Assembly: GCA_003978875.1 (NCBI GenBank)
Contig: QNXQ01000094.1
Coordinates: 1-7,823 of the forward strand
DNA: 7,823 nucleotides
Source: Aquifex sp.
GTDB lineage: Bacteria; Aquificota; Aquificia; Aquificales; Aquificaceae
Direction of reading: 5' to 3'
Shown: positions 1 to 4,460 of the stretch, piece by piece
Layout: every line of letters begins with the position of its first letter
How positions within the stretch are numbered: the first letter of the stretch is position 1
Translations under genes and position numbers: made by a program
Notes under the pieces: generated by a model
Database searches by the model: none
What the model was told of the DNA's origin: nothing
Seen by the model: only the letters and a program-made list of their open reading frames with translations

Positions 1-117
1 AGAGTTGAAGGACTGTTTTCAAAAGTAAGATTCTTAGAATTGAGTGGCTGGAGAAATTTTATTTGTTTGCTTGTTTACCTCTCCGCTTTAGGTGTCGCTT
101 CCTTTATTTCCACTTAA
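1..117 (+). CDS. C-terminal end of an unidentified ORF (partial)
   Basis: Frame 1 is open from the first base to a TAA at 115-117 and gives 38 residues. A hydrophobic stretch (FICLLVYLSALGVASFI) near the end could be a terminal membrane helix. The frame would be convergent with the leftward gene that stops at 156. No family is recognisable from this fragment, and an open frame of this length can occur by chance. Positions 118-155 hold only a weak 5-bp hairpin (TATAG-AATC-CTATA, near 133-146) that I would not call a terminator. Confidence 0.3.
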   Translation, partial: RVEGLFSKVRFLELSGWRNFICLLVYLSALGVASFIST

Positions 118-155
118 TTTCTCACCCAGCGTATAGAATCCTATAGAAACCCTGT

Positions 156-959
156 TCATAATAGACTAAATGATACTAAATCAACTTTTGGATTCTCCCA
201 AATCTCTTCAGGGAAATATTTCTTAACTAATTTATTTCTAAGTTCTACTGCTTCCTTAGTAGATAATTCCTTCGTTGGAATGAGCAAAAATTCAAGTTTA
301 CTTAGATAATCTTCTTCTTTCAACACGGGAATGACTTTTTGAAATTGCTCGTTTCTTCTGAGTTCCGTATATATCCTTTTGAGATACGGATACTCCTCTA
401 TAACTTCCATTGCTTTTTCGCTATCTTTTAAAAACTTAAAAATTGAAAGATAGGTATCCATATCCAAGCTATAAGTTTTTTCTAATTCTTTGAAAGAGTT
501 CAAAACATCAACGTAAGACATTTCCTTTAAATTTATTCCTACTATTTCCTCAAATAAAGCTTTTGTATCTTCATACATACCGAGGTTTGCAGTAGCTATT
601 ATAGCTTTTGCAATCAGAACTTTTCTTTCCCTCTCCCCTTGGTAGCGCTTAATATATTCTTCAACAAGTTCTAAAGCCCTATATGGTTTACCTGTCTTTA
701 ATAATGCATCTATATATATTACAAGAAAATCAAATGGGATTATGTTAAACTTTTTCTCTATTAACTCTATAACTTCTTCGTTTTTCCCTAAAGAAGTCTT
801 GGTAAGGAGTAAAACCTTAAAACTATCTAAGTCATTATTATTAAGCATCAAATAATTCTCTATTTCCTCTTCCAGCTTACGTAAATCCTCTACAGACTTT
901 GCCCGATTAAATTTTTCCTGAAACTCCACTGATTTCCTTATCGGAACTATATTTCCCAT
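156..959 (-). CDS. TPR-like helical-repeat protein in the repressor operon
   Basis: A 267-aa soluble protein made almost entirely of amphipathic helices. From about residue 40 to 145 it shows helix-turn-helix pairs spaced about 34 residues apart with TPR-type features, for example LLLTKTSLGKNEEVIELIEK followed by ALLKTGKPYRALELVEEYI and ANLGMYEDTKALFEEIV. Such folds usually bind peptides or proteins. No catalytic motif, signal peptide or membrane segment is visible. The ATG at 959-957 lies 3 nt past the repressor TAG stop with only a weak upstream GGTG, so it is probably coupled to repressor translation and expressed in the lysogen. A role in immunity, anti-repression or host interaction would be a guess. 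Confidence 0.85.
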   Translation of the reverse strand: MGNIVPIRKSVEFQEKFNRAKSVEDLRKLEEEIENYLMLNNNDLDSFKVLLLTKTSLGKNEEVIELIEKKFNIIPFDFLVIYIDALLKTGKPYRALELVEEYIKRYQGERERKVLIAKAIIATANLGMYEDTKALFEEIVGINLKEMSYVDVLNSFKELEKTYSLDMDTYLSIFKFLKDSEKAMEVIEEYPYLKRIYTELRRNEQFQKVIPVLKEEDYLSKLEFLLIPTKELSTKEAVELRNKLVKKYFPEEIWENPKVDLVSFSLL

Positions 960-962
960 ACT

Positions 963-1334
963 CTACACCGCCATCAGTTCCAGTTGTTCTTTAAAGGTCT
1001 GAATTGCTTTCCGCCTCTTCTCGGGTGGGAGTTTTTGGAGAAGTTCTGTAAGGTCATCAAATAAAACATATAACTCCTTATTTATACTTTCTTCCGAGGT
1101 CTCGTCTTCTATGAAATAAGAAACTGGTACTCCTAAAGCTTTTGCTATTTTTTCAAGGTTTGAAGGAGATATAGCATGCCTGTTGCGAATATAATCCGAA
1201 ATTGTTCCTTGACTTATACCGGTCATTTTCGCAAGCCTATACTGCGAAATTTTCTTAATATCAAGTAAAGTTTTCAGCTTGTCTCCAATAAAATAGCCAC
1301 GTTTCGTAAGTCTCTTACTTCCCGTTTTTTTCAT
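963..1334 (-). CDS. XRE-family (CI-like) transcriptional repressor
   Basis: A lambda-repressor-like HTH runs from about residue 13 to 75 of the 123-aa form: KLKTLLDIKKISQYRLAKMT, then GISQGTISDYIRNRHAISPS and LEKIAKALGVPVSYFIED. A short helical C-terminus (LPPEKRRKAIQTFKEQLELM) could mediate dimerisation. There is no LexA/CI-type Ser-Lys protease domain, so induction would not be by RecA autocleavage of this protein. The frame is open to an ATG at 1394, but I prefer the ATG at 1334-1332. The longer form would put its start inside the predicted -35 element and add 20 residues ahead of the fold, while the shorter form leaves both operators and both promoters in the 1335-1425 intergenic space. 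Neither start has a good ribosome site. It is divergent from the Cro-like gene, and the pair forms the lysogeny switch. Confidence 0.85.
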   Translation of the reverse strand: MKKTGSKRLTKRGYFIGDKLKTLLDIKKISQYRLAKMTGISQGTISDYIRNRHAISPSNLEKIAKALGVPVSYFIEDETSEESINKELYVLFDDLTELLQKLPPEKRRKAIQTFKEQLELMAV

Positions 1335-1350
1335 CAATTTTAAAACTATC

Positions 1351-1363
1351 TCGGTTTTTCCGA
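1351..1363. promoter_or_regulatory. Putative repressor operator (left)
   Basis: TCGGTTTTTCCGA is an inverted repeat, TCGG-N5-CCGA, flanked by AT-rich bases. It shares the same half-sites, spacing and a central TTCC with the site at 1396-1408. It overlaps the predicted leftward transcription start (about 1358), so occupancy would autoregulate the repressor. Confidence 0.5.
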
Positions 1364-1364
1364 T

Positions 1365-1393
1365 ATATAAAGCTTCTGTAATACCGTTTGACA
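1365..1393 (-). promoter_or_regulatory. Putative leftward promoter for the repressor operon
   Basis: On the minus strand, TGTCAA (1393-1388) is followed after exactly 17 bp by TTATAT (1370-1365). Initiation would fall near 1358, giving a leader of about 24 nt before the ATG at 1334. The -35 element is a weak match. It overlaps the rightward -35 on the opposite strand, as expected for a compact switch. Confidence 0.4.
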
Positions 1394-1416
1394 TATCGGT
1401 AATTCCGAAGTATTTT
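1388..1416 (+). promoter_or_regulatory. Rightward (PR-like) promoter
   Basis: A perfect TTGACA (1388-1393), a 17-bp spacer and TATTTT (1411-1416) make a good sigma70-type promoter. The operator at 1396-1408 sits in the spacer, so a bound repressor would block polymerase. The predicted start near 1423 is only a few bases before the Cro-like ATG at 1426, which implies a leaderless or nearly leaderless mRNA. Confidence 0.65.
1396..1408. promoter_or_regulatory. Putative repressor operator (right)
   Basis: TCGGTAATTCCGA is the second TCGG-N5-CCGA inverted repeat. Its centre is 45 bp from the centre of the left site, a little over four helical turns. It lies between the -35 and -10 of the rightward promoter. 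Confidence 0.55.
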
Positions 1417-1425
1417 ATTTTGTAA

Positions 1426-1707
1426 ATGACTAAGTATCAAATTGCTAAAAAAACGGGAATTTCAGTTTCCCATATTATAAGTGTTCTCAATGGAAAGGAA
1501 TATGCATCCTTAGAAAAAGCAGTAGAAATAGAAATCGCAACAGGAGGCAAATACAAAGTAGAAGATTTAGTCCGTCCTGAAGTAGCGGAAGCTTTGAGAA
1601 AGTTCTTAGCTCTCAGGTGTCCCATACTTAGAAATTTTCAAATTTCCGAAGACAAGCAAAGTGTGAAGAAAGAAGAGAAAACTACGGTGGGGGGAAAGAA
1701 TGTTTAG
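1426..1707 (+). CDS. Cro/YdaS-like HTH protein
   Basis: A 93-aa protein. Residues 1-50 match the YdaS/Cro-type fold: KYQIAKKTGISVSHIISVLN is the helix-turn-helix, and the following SLEKAVEIEIATGGKYKVED ends in the ATGG-x-x-x-x-x-x-L-RP pattern typical of this phage family. It would compete with the divergent repressor for the operators and favour lytic expression. The tail after about residue 60 is polar and poorly conserved-looking. The ATG has no Shine-Dalgarno sequence and sits 3 nt after the predicted transcription start, so leaderless initiation is likely. The TAG stop overlaps an ATG at 1700 that has a strong ribosome site. Confidence 0.85.
   Translation: MTKYQIAKKTGISVSHIISVLNGKEYASLEKAVEIEIATGGKYKVEDLVRPEVAEALRKFLALRCPILRNFQISEDKQSVKKEEKTTVGGKNV
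1680..1693 (+). repeat. Start-associated repeat, copy A
   Basis: AACTACGGTGGGGG, 6 nt before the ATG at 1700. It is copy 1 of a four-copy element found only in the 1680-3161 region. It contains a strong Shine-Dalgarno-like core and spans the end of the Cro-like gene. Confidence 0.65.
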
Positions 1708-2149
1708 AGCAAAAGCTATCTTTCCACTGCTCTTAGCAATAGTTTTGTCATTTCTTTTAGCCTTTCTTTTGCTTGAGCTATTAGGAACAAAAGCTCTTCT
1801 CTTCGCATTTCTTTATCTTGGTGTCCTCCTACTACACTTGCACTTCCTCTGCCAAAAGCATCTAAACGCTCTAAAAGAAGAGATTCAAAACGCTTCAAAT
1901 CTTCAAAACGAAGATAACCCTTTTGATGCCGTTGCTTCAAAACGTCTACTACTAATCCTTGCAGAAGGGTTAGCAGAATCTTATCCGCCTTGTCGTGTCC
2001 TTCAGGTCTTGAAAGAATTTCTAAAAGGTAGTAAAGGACTAAAAGGTTTAGCTCTTCCATTTTCCCGCCCTCCTTTCTTCTATTTTCCCTTTTTCAAGTC
2101 AAAAGATGCGAAAGACGAAGCGAGAACTACGGTGGAGGTGAAGGAGTGA
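1700..2149 (+). CDS. Possible membrane-protein ORF, antisense to the 1716-2060 gene (low confidence)
   Basis: A 149-residue frame that starts with an ATG 6 nt after a GGTGGGGG ribosome site and overlaps the Cro stop by 8 nt. The first 55 residues look like two membrane helices (FPLLLAIVLSFLLAFLLLEL; LLFAFLYLGVLLLHLHFL). It ends TTVEVKE with a GTGA overlap at 2146. Against it: it lies antisense to a well-supported leftward gene, its third quarter is unremarkable, and the part opposite the leftward leader reads as Phe/Pro junk (RPPFFYFPFF). The frame relation also makes it look hydrophobic, because A-ending leftward codons place T in the second codon position here. The true translated product may be short. 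Confidence 0.25.
   Translation: MFRAKAIFPLLLAIVLSFLLAFLLLELLGTKALLFAFLYLGVLLLHLHFLCQKHLNALKEEIQNASNLQNEDNPFDAVASKRLLLILAEGLAESYPPCRVLQVLKEFLKGSKGLKGLALPFSRPPFFYFPFFKSKDAKDEARTTVEVKE
1716..2060 (-). CDS. Small helical protein of unknown function (114 aa)
   Basis: The ATG at 2060-2058 is preceded by GGAGGG (minus strand, at 2073-2068) with a 7-nt spacer, an excellent ribosome site. The protein is almost all helix, with Leu-rich N-terminal segments (NLLVLYYLLEIL) and charged amphipathic helices later (FEDLKRFESLLLERLDAF and EELLFLIAQAKERLKEMT). There are no Cys residues, no clear membrane span and no recognised family. It is the most distal of five leftward genes. The + strand is pyrimidine-rich here, as expected if the minus strand is the mRNA strand. 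A + strand frame (1700-2149) overlaps it completely. Confidence 0.65.
   Translation of the reverse strand: MEELNLLVLYYLLEILSRPEGHDKADKILLTLLQGLVVDVLKQRHQKGYLRFEDLKRFESLLLERLDAFGRGSASVVGGHQDKEMRREELLFLIAQAKERLKEMTKLLLRAVER
2125..2138 (+). repeat. Start-associated repeat, copy B
   Basis: AACTACGGTGGAGG, followed after 7 nt by GTG at 2146 (GTGA, with the TGA closing the 1700 frame). On the minus strand it lies just after the TGA stop of the 2152-2697 gene. Confidence 0.7.
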
Positions 2150-2151
2150 GC

Positions 2152-2697
2152 TCAGAGTTTTTCAATAATTCTTATAGCCTCTTCCTCGGTTCTGTCTCTG
2201 GTTTCAAGGTAAATCTTTGTAAGAAGGTCGTAGTATTCAGAGGTATCCATATTGTTCACCGGAACAATGAAGTAAACGGTTCCATAAGAAGCAATAAAAA
2301 GTTTGTAAACCCTTACAGCCCCTTTACTCGTTTTTGCAACGCCTACCTTTTGCCCCCAAAATTCCAGTTTATCTATAAGCCACCTCAAGAGAACATCCTT
2401 AGACCTGCTCTCTTCCAGCTCGGAACTGTTATCGGACGTTCCTTTAGATTTGTCTTTGGCTCTTTGTGCGGCAAAGTAGGAAGCCAAGATTGCACTGATA
2501 GTGGTTATCAGCCCTCCTACAAATGCGACGATAAAAAGCTTTTCAAAAGGTGCTTCTATCAGAAAGAAAGCTGTCATGAACACTGTTCCAAATGCAATGA
2601 GAAACAAAACCATAACATACACCTCTTTAAGGAGCTTGTTCACAAGGATAGTGGCGGTGGTGGTTACCAGCTTGCTTACTGCCTCTTCCCAATTCAT
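2152..2697 (-). CDS. Two-helix membrane protein of unknown function (181 aa)
   Basis: The start at 2697 follows a GGAGGGGG ribosome site on the minus strand. An amphipathic N-terminal segment (residues 1-25) precedes two hydrophobic helices: about 27-48 (YVMVLFLIAFGTVFMTAFFL) and about 54-75 (LFIVAFVGGLITTISAILAS). After them comes a basic stretch (AAQRAKDKSKG), a polar linker around 85-98, and a soluble domain of about 80 residues with WLIDKLEFWGQ and a beta-like VYKLFIASYGTVYFIVPV. The positive-inside rule predicts both ends cytoplasmic. No family is recognised; a phage inner-membrane protein such as an exclusion or lysis-associated factor is possible but unsupported. The 206-residue + strand frame over it is its codon-aligned shadow. 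Confidence 0.85.
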   Translation of the reverse strand: MNWEEAVSKLVTTTATILVNKLLKEVYVMVLFLIAFGTVFMTAFFLIEAPFEKLFIVAFVGGLITTISAILASYFAAQRAKDKSKGTSDNSSELEESRSKDVLLRWLIDKLEFWGQKVGVAKTSKGAVRVYKLFIASYGTVYFIVPVNNMDTSEYYDLLTKIYLETRDRTEEEAIRIIEKL

Positions 2698-2745
2698 TTT
2701 ACCCCCTCCTTTTCTTTTATTTTCCTTTTCCTGTTCAAGGTTTCT

Positions 2746-2755
2746 AACGTGGAGG
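2746..2755 (+). repeat. Start-associated repeat, copy C (degenerate)
   Basis: AACGTGGAGG, the shortened form of the element that lacks TACG. A GTG start follows after 7 nt at 2763. Confidence 0.6.
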
Positions 2756-2762
2756 TAAAAAG

Positions 2763-2852
2763 GTGAAACCTGAAGAAGCCTGTGTGGTTATCTTCTTCAT
2801 TTTTGCAGTCGGAATGTTCTTAGGAGTTTTAGCAGGAAGCCGTCATGGGTAG
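2763..2852 (+). CDS. Small transmembrane peptide (29 aa)
   Basis: The GTG start lies 7 nt after a GTGGAGG ribosome site and the ORF stops at TAG 2850-2852. The peptide has a short polar N-terminus (MKPEEAC), one hydrophobic helix and a basic end. The helix carries FAVGMFLGVLAGSR, an FAxGxxxGxxxG glycine-zipper pattern shared with the 26-aa peptide at 7293-7373 and the leftward 108-aa protein. That pattern and the start context are the reasons to believe it is translated. It overlaps the last 18 codons and stop of the leftward gene at 2797 in the convergent sense. A single-span membrane peptide could be a holin-like, regulatory or toxin-type product; none is shown. Confidence 0.5.
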   Translation: MKPEEACVVIFFIFAVGMFLGVLAGSRHG

Positions 2853-3123
2853 GTTTGTAAATACATCTCTTACCGGTATGCTTACACATATTTCCGTCAG
2901 GAAGAAAATAGGGACATGTAACTATCTCAACCTTATCGCCTTTATAGACAAGGGAAACTTTAGGAGGCCAATATTTAAAACCTCCAACCGCACAGTAAAC
3001 TTCTTGATGCTTATAGGGATTTTCACGGGATTTACCTACATAGTAGCCAATAGTAAATCCCGAAGCAAAAGTTGCAACAAAAGGCCATATCTTAGCTCCA
3101 AGGTCAAGAATTTCTTTCCACAT
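2797..3123 (-). CDS. Membrane-anchored Cys-rich protein (108 aa)
   Basis: One N-terminal membrane helix at about residues 12-31, with the motif TFASGFTIGYYVGKSR. A small domain follows with four Cys (44, 70, 80, 87) and nearby His (82, 93) in the layout CPYFLPDGNMCKHTGKRC, which resembles a zinc knuckle. A basic tail ends it (LLKLLRTFRLQK). The helix motif is 11/16 identical to the 26-aa peptide at 7293-7373, implying common ancestry of the anchor. The start at 3123 has only a weak, distant GGAAG upstream, so initiation may depend on coupling or the true start may differ. Probably an inner-membrane protein with a metal-binding domain; function unknown. The + strand frame across it is a codon-aligned shadow. 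Confidence 0.8.
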   Translation of the reverse strand: MWKEILDLGAKIWPFVATFASGFTIGYYVGKSRENPYKHQEVYCAVGGFKYWPPKVSLVYKGDKVEIVTCPYFLPDGNMCKHTGKRCIYKPTHDGFLLKLLRTFRLQK

Positions 3124-3147
3124 AGAAAAAATTTAACTTCCTTCCAA

Positions 3148-3161
3148 AACTACGGTGGAGG
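3148..3161 (+). repeat. Start-associated repeat, copy D
   Basis: AACTACGGTGGAGG, identical to copy B over 14 bp. It is followed after 7 nt by ATG at 3169 (ATGA). The frame ending at that TGA reads KTTVEAQK, like the TTVEVKE end at copy B, but it is closed 36 bp upstream, so the conservation is at the DNA level. Confidence 0.7.
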
Positions 3162-3174
3162 CTCAGAAATGATT

Positions 3175-3528
3175 TTAAAGAAGTGTTTCAATCTCCCTTC
3201 TTATCTCATCAGAAAGCTTTTCTACTCCTACATCCTGTCTAATGACATCAACTATGTTATGAAGAGCCTCGTATATAGCCCTTACGAATGCTTCAGGATT
3301 GGTTCTGAACTCCTTAGAAGAACAAAGTTTGCCAAGAACAAGAACCTCAAAAAAAACCCTATCACTGATGAAGATATTCTTCTCATAGCAAAAGAGATAC
3401 AGTCGCAATACACTCCCACACAAATCAAGCTCCTCAAGTATTTCCTTCAGACTCTTATCTACCTCTCTTTCAAGTATGACATCAAGCTTAAGGAGTTTCC
3501 CTATAATCTCGGAAATCAGCCTGCACAT
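3175..3528 (-). CDS. Helical protein of unknown function (117 aa or longer)
   Basis: A charged, helix-rich leftward frame (for example REVDKSLKEILEELDLCG and VGVEKLSDEIRREIETLL) with codon use like its neighbours. C far exceeds G on the + strand, so the minus strand looks like the sense strand. The start is uncertain. The ATG at 3528 has no ribosome site, and the same frame stays open upstream to a TGA near 3640, encoding a plausible membrane anchor and basic stretch (VSGVILTYFFTRRNKYKEL) with no ATG, GTG or TTG. Either the annotated ATG is used, or a start was lost by frameshift or substitution. A codon-aligned + strand frame from ATG 3169 has a better start signal but no natural end, so I treat it as a shadow. 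Confidence 0.55.
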   Translation of the reverse strand: MCRLISEIIGKLLKLDVILEREVDKSLKEILEELDLCGSVLRLYLFCYEKNIFISDRVFFEVLVLGKLCSSKEFRTNPEAFVRAIYEALHNIVDVIRQDVGVEKLSDEIRREIETLL

Positions 3529-3656
3529 CTCTTCATACGTGAGTATCTTCCTCTCATAGACAAGCTCCTTGTACTTGTTTCTTCTTGTGAAGAAGTAGGT
3601 AAGGATAACTCCGCTGACCTTCCTGAGAAAACTAAGAGTTCAAAAGGAGGAAAGTC

Positions 3657-3800
3657 ATGTGTGAACTCACAATCATTTCGTTGTTTGCCCTATGCTTTGT
3701 TCTACTTAAGCTATACGTCAGCTCAATCTCTTCCGAAGTTAATAGTAACGAGAGATATAGCAACAATAGGCATAAGCAACACCCAAAGCATATCCAATAA
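3657..3800 (+). CDS. Possible small membrane peptide (47 aa)
   Basis: The ATG at 3657 has a strong AAGGAGGAAAG ribosome site ending a few bases upstream. The peptide begins with a hydrophobic helix (LTIISLFALCFVLLKLYV, about residues 4-21) and then a polar Ser/Asn/His-rich tail. Only the first 22 codons lie outside the leftward gene that stops at 3723; the tail is read antisense to that gene and looks unconstrained. The upstream sequence GAGAAAACTA resembles the flank of copy A of the start-associated repeat. The strength of the start signal supports expression, but there is no homology argument. Confidence 0.4.
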   Translation: MCELTIISLFALCFVLLKLYVSSISSEVNSNERYSNNRHKQHPKHIQ

Positions 3801-3956
3801 ACGCTCTCTTAACTTTGGGCTTTCTGCAGTGTATGCAAGAAAGGCCAAGAAACCCGCAAGTAAACACAACGTTATAAGAACAATAGCGTTATATTTTGCT
3901 TCCTTTGAAAGGTTATCAATTATTTTCCTTATTTCTCTTAAAAAGCTTTTAAACAT
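3723..3956 (-). CDS. Small two-helix membrane protein (77 aa)
   Basis: The start at 3956 is preceded on the minus strand by AGGAGG with an 8-nt spacer, an excellent ribosome site. A basic amphipathic N-terminus (FKSFLREIRKIIDNLSKEAK) leads into membrane helix 1 (about 22-42, AIVLITLCLLAGFLAFLAY). A charged hairpin (ESPKLRERLLD) and helix 2 (about 55-72, MLWVLLMPIVAISLVTI) follow. The size and two-helix hairpin would fit a holin-like or regulatory membrane protein, but no family is recognised. It is the first gene of the leftward cluster, divergent from the HTH gene at 4038, and the 81 bp between them must hold any promoter for the cluster. The minus-strand leader is purine-rich. Confidence 0.75.
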   Translation of the reverse strand: MFKSFLREIRKIIDNLSKEAKYNAIVLITLCLLAGFLAFLAYTAESPKLRERLLDMLWVLLMPIVAISLVTINFGRD

Positions 3957-4037
3957 TTCGCTTACCTCCTCAGGTTTTTCTTTCTCTTCTTCGTTCTATT
4001 CTCCCCCTTCTCCAAAACAAAAAGGAGGTATAAATAA

Positions 4038-4460
4038 ATGAACCTCAAAAACCTTCCTTTCAAAACAGTTTTAAGGCTTGCTAAGGACCTTTCGGGAATG
4101 ACACTTGAGGAACTATCGGAAAAAACCGGAATACATCTTTCTCAACTCCAAAGGTATTTCTCCGAAGAAGACTACTATCCATCTCCTCCCAAGATTGTGA
4201 CAATCTCAAAAGCCCTGAATACCAAACTCTTAGCCCAGTGGTTTATGGTGCAAGTCGAAGGAATAGAAAACGAAGCTTTTAAAGGATACTCGGACGTAGT
4301 CGAAGAAATTGAAAAAGTCACCCGTGAAATTGTCAAGGCACTGGAAGACGGAGAGGTAAACGAGATGGAAAGACAGAGGATTTTAAAGGCAGCTGCAGGA
4401 GCCTATAGTGCCTTAGAAGGTCTCATAAATGCCCTTCAAAAAGGAGGTGTGAGAAAATGA
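4038..4460 (+). CDS. CII-like phage HTH regulator
   Basis: A 140-aa protein. Residues 10-60 form an XRE-type HTH (MTLEELSEKTGIHLSQLQRY, then KIVTISKALNTKLLAQWF). The C-terminal half is helical, with DGEVNEMERQRILKAAAGAY followed by ALEGLINALQ. That 'grow from D-G-x-x, E-R-x-R-I-L' layout is typical of phage CII/CP76-type regulators that precede replication genes. The start has a textbook AAGGAGG site. Its stop overlaps the ATG of the replication gene (ATGA), so the two are coupled. It could control the leftward cluster or the lysis-lysogeny decision. The family assignment is from pattern only. Confidence 0.75.
   Translation: MNLKNLPFKTVLRLAKDLSGMTLEELSEKTGIHLSQLQRYFSEEDYYPSPPKIVTISKALNTKLLAQWFMVQVEGIENEAFKGYSDVVEEIEKVTREIVKALEDGEVNEMERQRILKAAAGAYSALEGLINALQKGGVRK

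Noticed and set aside
118..155. Bidirectional terminator between the partial ORF and the TPR-like gene
   Set aside because: Only a 5-bp AT-rich stem without a following U-tract is visible.
2146..2766. 206-residue + strand frame starting at GTG with a strong ribosome site
   Set aside because: It is the codon-aligned complement of the well-supported 181-aa leftward gene, is rich in Cys, His and Asn with no domain pattern, and ends in Phe-rich sequence opposite the purine leader. Only its start signal is notable and is reported as part of the repeat.
1680..3161. Integron-like cassette array with attC-type sites
   Set aside because: One gene plus one repeat per unit in one orientation is suggestive, but the repeat is only about 14 bp, lacks the paired R and L boxes and imperfect palindrome of attC, and no tyrosine recombinase is in the window.
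2845..4041. 398-residue + strand frame
   Set aside because: It has no ribosome site at 2845, runs through three separate leftward genes and their leaders, and changes character repeatedly. Long antisense openness follows from low TTA, CTA and TCA use in the aligned leftward codons.
4231..4240. Extra iteron copy TAGCCCAGTG in the CII-like gene
   Set aside because: It is only an 8/10 match, single, and 1.8 kb from the array, so it is likely chance.
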